Assembly: GCA_902601345.1 (NCBI GenBank) | Contig: CACKMK010000007.1 | Span: forward strand, 1 to 47,578 | Source of the DNA: an uncultured Candidatus Poseidoniales archaeon | GTDB taxonomy: Archaea > Thermoplasmatota > Poseidoniia > Poseidoniales > Thalassarchaeaceae | Direction: 5' to 3' | Length of the DNA: 47,578 bases | Shown: piece by piece, positions 42,243 through 47,578 of the stretch | Layout of the letters: each line of letters begins with the position of its first letter | How positions within the stretch are numbered: the first letter of the stretch is position 1 | Position numbers and translations under genes: made by a program | The notes under the pieces: model-generated | Told to the model about the DNA's origin: nothing | What the model saw: the letters and a program-made list of their open reading frames with translations, nothing else | Databases searched by the model: none

Positions 42243-43313
42243 ATGAAGAAGGCACTTATTACCGGAGTGACAGGACAAGATGGGTCATATCTGGCAGAAC
42301 TCCTCCTCGAAAAGGGATACGAAGTTCACGGAATAAAGAGAAGATCCAGTTCTTTCAACACAGATCGTATCGACCATATTTTCCAAGACCCTCATGAAGG
42401 AGAGCCTCGCTTTTTCCTACATTATGGCGATCTTACGGATTCTTCTAATCTGATTCGAATCGTCAGAGAAGTAGAACCCGATGAGATTTACAATCTCGGT
42501 GCCCAAAGTCACGTTGCCGTTAGTTTCGAAAGTCCCGAGTATACAGCAAATGCCGATGCACTTGGAGCTCTTAGACTCCTGGAGGCGATTCACTTTTTAG
42601 GGCTTGAAAATAAGTGTCGATATTATCAAGCTAGTACATCTGAACTCTTTGGAAAGGTTTTGGAGACTCCACAAACCGAGAAAACTCCTTTCTACCCGAG
42701 AAGTCCGTACGCAGTTGCTAAACTTTACGCATATTGGATTGCAATAAATTATCGGGAAGCATATGGGATTTACGCTTGTAACGGAATTTTGTTTAATCAC
42801 GAAAGCCCTAGGAGGGGTGAGACCTTTGTCACCAGAAAGATAACTAGGGGACTTTCTAGAATTTCAGTTGGCTTAGAAGAATGCCTTTATCTCGGAAATT
42901 TGGACTCGTTAAGGGATTGGGGGCATGCACGAGATTATGTCGAAATTCAGTGGCTTATGCTTCAGCAGGAAGAGCCCGAGGACTTCGTAATTGCCACAGG
43001 AAGACAAGAATCAGTAAGGACCTTTGTCGAGTTAACTGCTAAACGCCTTGGCTTTGGAATAAATTGGAAAGGCAAGGGGGAAGGGGAAGTTGGAATTAGA
43101 GATGATACAGGAGAAGTTGTAGTCAGAATAGATCCTCGTTATTTCAGACCTACTGAGGTGGAAACACTGCTTGGAGACCCTTCAAAAGCAGAACTAAAAT
43201 TGGGATGGTCTCCAAAAATATCACTCGAAGAAATGGTATCAGAAATGGTGGATCATGATTTAGAAATGGCCAAACAAGAGAAAATCATAATCGAGAGAAA
43301 AGAATCTGAATAA
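42243..43313 (+). CDS. gmd: GDP-mannose 4,6-dehydratase
   Basis: Gmd converts GDP-mannose to GDP-4-keto-6-deoxymannose, the branch point for fucose and colitose. The protein begins [29 protein letters not shown], the diagnostic Gmd N-terminus with [10 protein letters not shown]. It continues with [24 protein letters not shown], the catalytic threonine/glutamate in QASTSELFG near 132, and [15 protein letters not shown] holding the YxxxK pair near 157. [16 protein letters not shown] and [11 protein letters not shown] follow. The length of 356 is normal. Start ATG 42243. It is divergent from fcl-colD-gmm. Base composition is A/T-rich relative to housekeeping genes upstream. Confidence 0.96.
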   Translation: MKKALITGVTGQDGSYLAELLLEKGYEVHGIKRRSSSFNTDRIDHIFQDPHEGEPRFFLHYGDLTDSSNLIRIVREVEPDEIYNLGAQSHVAVSFESPEYTANADALGALRLLEAIHFLGLENKCRYYQASTSELFGKVLETPQTEKTPFYPRSPYAVAKLYAYWIAINYREAYGIYACNGILFNHESPRRGETFVTRKITRGLSRISVGLEECLYLGNLDSLRDWGHARDYVEIQWLMLQQEEPEDFVIATGRQESVRTFVELTAKRLGFGINWKGKGEGEVGIRDDTGEVVVRIDPRYFRPTEVETLLGDPSKAELKLGWSPKISLEEMVSEMVDHDLEMAKQEKIIIERKESE

Positions 43314-43371
43314 ATCAAGATAGAAATATTAAATCAATACCAGTTTACAAATCAACCTGTAGGTGTTACGA

Positions 43372-45174
43372 ATGACCGACGAAACCTCTCTTTTCGAGAA
43401 TATATTGCGGTATAGTTCTATCACTCCAGTAAATGACAATAACATAGACATGCAACCGGATATTTCATTCTCGTCTCCAAATCACGAAATTTTTCATGAT
43501 TCTTTACTCTCAATTCTTAATTCAAATTCCAATAAATCCAAGAGTATTATCTTTTCAACAAACAGAATTATCAACGGAAAAAGGAGAGCTACAGGAGGAT
43601 TTGCTGACAGGTTTAAGGGCCTTGCTTCTGCAATATTGTGGTCTATTGGGGCCGGAAGATCGTTCAAACTAGATTGGACGCACCCATTTAATTTAGACCA
43701 AATTTATGATTTTCCTTTTGCTCGGGTCGAAAACAAGGGAGAACTTCGTACACTGGACCTCATTGATAAAAACAGGATTGAAAATCTACCCATAATTAGT
43801 GAAAAGGGTATTCTTTCGTTTACCCCCGAAGATGATGATATAATATTTCACTCGAATAATCCCATGATAGAACTGCTGAAAATAAATGATATTCGAGAGA
43901 AATTTCCCGATGTAGATTTTGATCAAGAAGGTCAGCCAGGACAGATAGGAAATAGAGAGTTGATGTCTTCCATTTTGTCAATTTTCAAACTACTTCCCGA
44001 TGAAAAAGAAACAAATTTCTTGTCTTCTTTCATTAAATTAAAACAGGATTTTCAAACCACGGTAGGACTCCAATTTAGAACTGGTGGAGATGGTGAATGG
44101 CGGGATCCGGATTGGGGAGATCCGAAGGACATTAGTAGATTAATCGAAGAAATTGAAAAAAAATTGCCCCAGAATGATGGCAAATCTCTTCTCTATCTGG
44201 CAACAGATTCAAATAAAGCTAAAGAGATTCTACTACAACTCAATCATTCAAGATTCAGATTACTATGCTCCAACGGGCCCATCGCGCACATGGACAGATC
44301 ATCTGGAGATATGGCTATCCAGGGGTCCAGATTCGCAATAATTGAAAACCACCTGTTGAGTCATTGTGACAAGATATATACTGTACATGGGGGCTTTGCG
44401 AAACTTGCCGGTGATAGGGCAAACAAGCCTATAACTAGAATAAATCTCAAAAAAATAGAGTCACCAAGTCAGAAAACCCTAATCAATGTCAAGGAAAAAA
44501 CCCTTCTTAGGAATAACCTAATGAGCGAAAAACTATTTTCTGAAGAAAACAAATTTCTCTACATAGGAGTTCCCAAAGCAGCTACGAGATCAATTTTGTC
44601 CATATTGAGGAGGGATACATTCGCAACTTCGGAATTTAATGAACCAATCTCTTTTCACCTAGACAAAAATCCTTCTCACAAAAATCTCTTTATTTTCTCA
44701 TTTGTCAGGAATCCCTGGTCAAGGGTTGTATCAACTTGGAAGAACAAGGTCGCAAACTCAAATGAAGGAGCTTCAAGGGTTATAATAGATAGATTCGAGG
44801 AATTATACCATAATATGCCCTTTGAGGAGTTTGTAAATTTTGTCTGCAACTCGGAATCAGGGAATGATTTGCTCGGAGACAGACATTGGACCTCGCAAAA
44901 TCTTTTCTTGAAAGACACAGATGGGAACCTAGTACCCGATTTTATTGGAAGATTAGAGAATCTGGAAGAAGATTTCTCTCACGTACTTACAAGAATCGGA
45001 ATCGATGACATATCTCTACCTTGGCTAAACACTAGAAGGGGTTGGAAATCAGATTCGAAGACAATGAAAAAAGACTCTCAGTATTATTACAGAGAATTTT
45101 ACTCTCCAGATTTAGAAAGTATGGTTTCAGAACGATATAAGGACGATATCTCATATTTTAATTATGAATTTTAA
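43372..45174 (+). CDS. Fusion: fucosyltransferase-like GT-B domain plus carbohydrate sulfotransferase domain
   Basis: This is a 600-residue two-domain protein. Residues about 45-365 resemble NodZ/FUT8-type fucosyltransferases: TGGFADRFKGLASAILW, GRSFKLDW, then TVGLQFRTGGDGEW, LLYLATDSNKAKEIL and a final ENHLLSHCDKIYTVHGGFAKLA. Residues about 393-600 form a sulfotransfer_2 (HNK-1/chondroitin-type) domain: the PAPS 5'-phosphosulfate loop YIGVPKAATRSIL, the 3'-phosphate loop FVRNPWSRVVSTW, and DRHWTSQNLF...DFIGRLENLEEDF. The sulfotransferase assignment is good; the fucosyltransferase one is by motif pattern and less sure. It follows gmd directly. ATG 43372 with AGGTG upstream is preferred over GTG 43363. 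No membrane helix is visible. Confidence 0.65.
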   Translation: MTDETSLFENILRYSSITPVNDNNIDMQPDISFSSPNHEIFHDSLLSILNSNSNKSKSIIFSTNRIINGKRRATGGFADRFKGLASAILWSIGAGRSFKLDWTHPFNLDQIYDFPFARVENKGELRTLDLIDKNRIENLPIISEKGILSFTPEDDDIIFHSNNPMIELLKINDIREKFPDVDFDQEGQPGQIGNRELMSSILSIFKLLPDEKETNFLSSFIKLKQDFQTTVGLQFRTGGDGEWRDPDWGDPKDISRLIEEIEKKLPQNDGKSLLYLATDSNKAKEILLQLNHSRFRLLCSNGPIAHMDRSSGDMAIQGSRFAIIENHLLSHCDKIYTVHGGFAKLAGDRANKPITRINLKKIESPSQKTLINVKEKTLLRNNLMSEKLFSEENKFLYIGVPKAATRSILSILRRDTFATSEFNEPISFHLDKNPSHKNLFIFSFVRNPWSRVVSTWKNKVANSNEGASRVIIDRFEELYHNMPFEEFVNFVCNSESGNDLLGDRHWTSQNLFLKDTDGNLVPDFIGRLENLEEDFSHVLTRIGIDDISLPWLNTRRGWKSDSKTMKKDSQYYYREFYSPDLESMVSERYKDDISYFNYEF

Positions 45175-46369
45175 TCGTAGGACAAAAAAAATCAAATCTT
45201 TCCAACAGCATAAAGTCATACCTTTTAATGGACAAACTATGAATGGAATTGAGGCTTCACAAATCGCAGGCTGGATCTGCTTCTCTATACTTTCAATCAC
45301 CACAATTAGATTCTATCTTATCACTGCCTCCAAAAGGAAAATCCCTAATCCGGAGAAATTTCCATCTAATCAACGGATTTTGGCCGTTCTTGCCTTTAGA
45401 AATGAAGAACTAACAATAAAAAAATCACTACCTCGGGTGCTGAGTGAAACTCTTTCCGATAAGAATTGTAAGTTGGTTCTAGTCAACTCTGCATCTAATG
45501 ACGGTAGTGTGGAGGCAATATTGGAAACAATTGCCGAATCAGGCTTGGAAGCAGACTCTTGGTGCCTCATAAATTCGGATAAACCAGGAAAGGGAAGAGC
45601 TCTAAATATGGCAATGTCAAACTACGTTGATGGGGATATTGTGATAATGATAGACGCGGATGCCTTGATACAAAAGGGCTCATTTGGAACTTTTAGGAAA
45701 TTTATGTCCAATGAAGAAATTGGTGCCATCTCAGCTCAGGAATCAATTCGCCCCGAAGACCCCATGTCCGAATACAAAACGCGTTCCAATGAACTCAGAC
45801 AGTTTGAAAGCTCCTCTGGGCAATGCCCTATTCTTGAGGGAAGCTTGTTGGCATGGTCTCCATCTAGAATTGAATGGTCTTCATTTGATGAGAGTTCTAA
45901 CGCCGATGACGCACAGATAGCCCTTTGTTCAATTCGTTCCGGCCATAAGAGTCATGTAACTTCAGAAATAAAATTTACCAGTTTAAGGGACTCTAAAAAG
46001 GCCAGTTTTCAGAGATCAGTTCGTAGATCGCAGGGCTTGAATTTACAACTTCTCAGGAATATAGATATTTTCTGGGACCCCTCTTGCCGTCGATTCCGCT
46101 CGACTTTCTTTTTCAACATAATATTGCATTGCATTATTCCTTGGTGTGTTATATTCCTCCTATTCTCGCCTCTAATAATTATTCAGTATCCCGAATTTAC
46201 CGAATTGAATCCTAATTCTTATTCAATGGTGCCTTCATTAATTATTTTTATTTCATTATTCTCAAAGACGGGAAGATCCCTTCTTAGGGGGTCCCTTGCT
46301 TCAATTCTCGGACAACTCCGAGTATTGTTAAGAATGAGGGCCAGCCATTGGGAACCAGGTGAAGGATGA
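45164..46369 (+). CDS. Membrane-associated family 2 glycosyltransferase
   Basis: This processive-type GT2 has an N-terminal membrane helix (about residues 33-55), a catalytic domain with ILAVLAFRNEELTIKKSLP, VNSASNDGSVEAI, DKPGKGRALNMAMS and the metal motif MIDADALI near 170, then EGSLLAW, a NADDAQIAL acceptor motif and RRSQGL (the QxxRW-like position) before two or three C-terminal helices. The layout is that of hyaluronan/cellulose-synthase-related transferases. The first ATG (45164) overlaps the fusion gene by 11 bases; ATG 45239 would remove a basic leader of 25 residues. It overlaps the ABC permease start (ATGATGA). Confidence 0.8.
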   Translation: MNFNRRTKKIKSFQQHKVIPFNGQTMNGIEASQIAGWICFSILSITTIRFYLITASKRKIPNPEKFPSNQRILAVLAFRNEELTIKKSLPRVLSETLSDKNCKLVLVNSASNDGSVEAILETIAESGLEADSWCLINSDKPGKGRALNMAMSNYVDGDIVIMIDADALIQKGSFGTFRKFMSNEEIGAISAQESIRPEDPMSEYKTRSNELRQFESSSGQCPILEGSLLAWSPSRIEWSSFDESSNADDAQIALCSIRSGHKSHVTSEIKFTSLRDSKKASFQRSVRRSQGLNLQLLRNIDIFWDPSCRRFRSTFFFNIILHCIIPWCVIFLLFSPLIIIQYPEFTELNPNSYSMVPSLIIFISLFSKTGRSLLRGSLASILGQLRVLLRMRASHWEPGEG

Positions 46370-47193
46370 TGAAGGCTTCATCTGGACTGGAAGAAAACAC
46401 ACCCATGGTATTAACGAGAAAGGAAAGAAAGCCAGGAAGTGGACTAATTTCTGGAAATCTTTCTGCCGGTCTAAAGCTCGGCTACAGAAACTTCACCAAA
46501 CCCCATCTCTCCTACAGGCTAGGACTCCTTTGGGTGGTGCTTGATCCCCTACTCAGGGCAATTGTATTCTCTTTCCTTATGATCGTGATCAGGGGCAATA
46601 CCTCTCCTGAATCGCTTGTAATTGGTGTGTTTACAATCTATGCGTTAAACAACTCAATTTCTTCTTCAATGAATCTCAGACTATCTGCTGAACCGTTCCC
46701 TCTTAGCCACACTCCATCATCGACGATGATTGTTTCCAAAATCACATCTGACATACTTAATTCCATTTTCTTAGGCCTTTCTAGCGCAATTATTCTGATC
46801 CTTATTGTTGAAATGCCGATAATCCTAGTTCTGGTTCTGCCAATATCTTGTATCGCACTTTCATTAATTGGTTCAGGAGTTGGATTGTTGCTTTCACCAA
46901 TAGTGATGATTGTCAAAGATATAAGTAAGATAATCAGTTACCTACTTCTACTGAGCTTTTTCCTCCAATGCGTACTTTATCCTTATTCAGATACTGAGGG
47001 ACTTCATAGAGTTGTTCTCTCGTGGCTTCCTCATACTATTTTCGTCGAATGGGCGAGATCTGCTTCATCTGGAAATCAATATCCTTTCTCAATCCAACAT
47101 GCATTCTCAACCCTATTTCTATGGGCATTTCCTATGTTTTACGGATTTTTCAGATTCAACCAATACCGATGGAGGTCAACAACATGGTCTTAA
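46366..47193 (+). CDS. wzm: ABC-2 type polysaccharide export permease (Wzm-like)
   Basis: This is a 275-residue integral membrane protein with six or so helices. The N-terminal cytoplasmic region ends with SYRLGLLWVVLDPLLRAIVFSFLM, matching the amphipathic entry and first helix of O-antigen ABC-2 permeases (typically LGxLWxxxxP). A late amphipathic YPYSDTEGLHRVVLSWLPHTIFVEWAR corresponds to the family's periplasmic segment (NP..h/xx.R). The AAGGATGATG start region overlaps the previous stop. Together with the ATPase that follows it would export a lipid-linked glycan. Family assignment is by topology and the N-terminal block; specificity is inferred from neighbours. Confidence 0.82.
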   Translation: MMKASSGLEENTPMVLTRKERKPGSGLISGNLSAGLKLGYRNFTKPHLSYRLGLLWVVLDPLLRAIVFSFLMIVIRGNTSPESLVIGVFTIYALNNSISSSMNLRLSAEPFPLSHTPSSTMIVSKITSDILNSIFLGLSSAIILILIVEMPIILVLVLPISCIALSLIGSGVGLLLSPIVMIVKDISKIISYLLLLSFFLQCVLYPYSDTEGLHRVVLSWLPHTIFVEWARSASSGNQYPFSIQHAFSTLFLWAFPMFYGFFRFNQYRWRSTTWS

Positions 47194-47578
47194 TTTCAAT
47201 TAGCAATCTATCACTTGCTTATGACGGGTTAAGGATTGCAAACGCTTTCAGATTTCCCGAAAGACTTAGGTTCAAAGCATTGGAAATCGATGATTTTACA
47301 GTTAGAGACGGAGAAATTTTAGCATTAATGGGCCATAACGGCGCGGGAAAATCTACTTTACTGAATGCAATTGCAGGAAAAATGAGGCCCAGCGAGGGCT
47401 CAATTAGAGCCAAAGGAACCATTATCCATCTTTCTAGCGTAGATCCAGGTTTTGACCCAAATCTTTCTCCCCGGCAAAATCTTCATTGGCTTTCAAAAAT
47501 TTACGCATGTGACTCTGACAGAGTAATTTCATCCGTCGAAGAATTCTCAGAAATCGGAGAAGCGTTCGACCGTCCAAT
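47184..47578 (+). CDS. wzt: ABC transporter ATP-binding protein, polysaccharide export (Wzt-like), 3' end cut off
   Basis: This is the N-terminal 131 residues of an ABC ATPase. The Walker A is LMGHNGAGKSTLL near residue 50; the Q-loop region falls around SSVDPGFDPNLSPRQNL, which is the pattern of Wzt/TagH-type ATPases. ATG 47184 overlaps the permease stop by 10 bases and follows GGAGG at 47171-47175 with good spacing. Walker B, the signature motif and any C-terminal carbohydrate-binding domain lie beyond the window. Confidence 0.9.
   Translation, partial: MVLISISNLSLAYDGLRIANAFRFPERLRFKALEIDDFTVRDGEILALMGHNGAGKSTLLNAIAGKMRPSEGSIRAKGTIIHLSSVDPGFDPNLSPRQNLHWLSKIYACDSDRVISSVEEFSEIGEAFDRP

Noticed and set aside
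1-47578. CRISPR array, insertion sequences, rRNA genes
   Set aside because: No regularly spaced repeats, transposase genes, terminal repeats or rRNA sequence were recognised on reading.

Overview
The window looks like part of a compact genome of a planktonic marine euryarchaeon. Ca. Poseidoniia (Marine Group II, possibly Group III) is the best guess. That placement is inferred from gene content; no rRNA is present. Archaeal hallmarks are the small subunit of DNA polymerase D, the NOB1 rRNA-maturation nuclease, a roughly 500-residue archaeal-type PheS, TATA boxes about 25 nt from start codons (leaderless transcripts), and frequent TTG/GTG starts. The order Glu, Thr and Ala tRNAs all carry an encoded CCA end.

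Layout. 1-8.1 kb: housekeeping genes (pncC end, DNA polymerase D small subunit, HAD phosphatase, MoaD, TatA, NOB1, DedA-like protein, tRNA-Glu, a sufS-sufE-sufT run with a one-base frameshift in sufS, folD, tRNA-Thr). 8.2-10.2 kb: a small zinc-ribbon membrane protein and pheS. 10.2-17 kb: an extracytoplasmic module of two SCO copper-chaperone lipoproteins, two large LVIVD beta-propeller proteins and two related small secreted proteins, followed by tRNA-Ala. 17.3-24.4 kb: a fatty-acid beta-oxidation block on the minus strand (thiolase, FadN-like fusion, large acyl-CoA dehydrogenase, acyl-CoA-binding protein, then a thioesterase-fold protein and a nitronate monooxygenase-family protein). 24.5-35.2 kb: a ring-cleavage-like catabolic set on both sides of ppsA (carboxymuconolactone decarboxylase-like protein, Rieske protein, extradiol dioxygenase, alpha/beta hydrolase, flavin monooxygenase, CoA ligase, FAH-family hydrolase). 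35.3-47.6 kb: surface polysaccharide genes (GalU, two glycosyltransferases, GlmS, an acetyltransferase, GDP-mannose hydrolase, a ColD-type 3-dehydratase, GDP-fucose/colitose synthase, Gmd, a fucosyltransferase-like/sulfotransferase fusion, and an ABC-2 exporter whose ATPase runs off the end). The last 5-6 kb are visibly richer in A/T.

How the genes may work together. The catabolic half suggests a cell that activates aromatic and fatty acids to CoA esters, shortens them by beta-oxidation and feeds gluconeogenesis through PEP synthase. A perfect 9-bp inverted repeat lies between the divergent beta-oxidation and ring-cleavage blocks and could co-regulate them. The sugar half suggests a sulfated glycan containing 6-deoxy (fucose) and 3,6-dideoxy (colitose-type) sugars, exported by an ABC transporter. 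The most unusual items are the colitose-type pathway, the glycosyltransferase-sulfotransferase fusion, the ring-cleavage set, the propeller/SCO module with domain insertions, and the acyl-CoA-binding protein.
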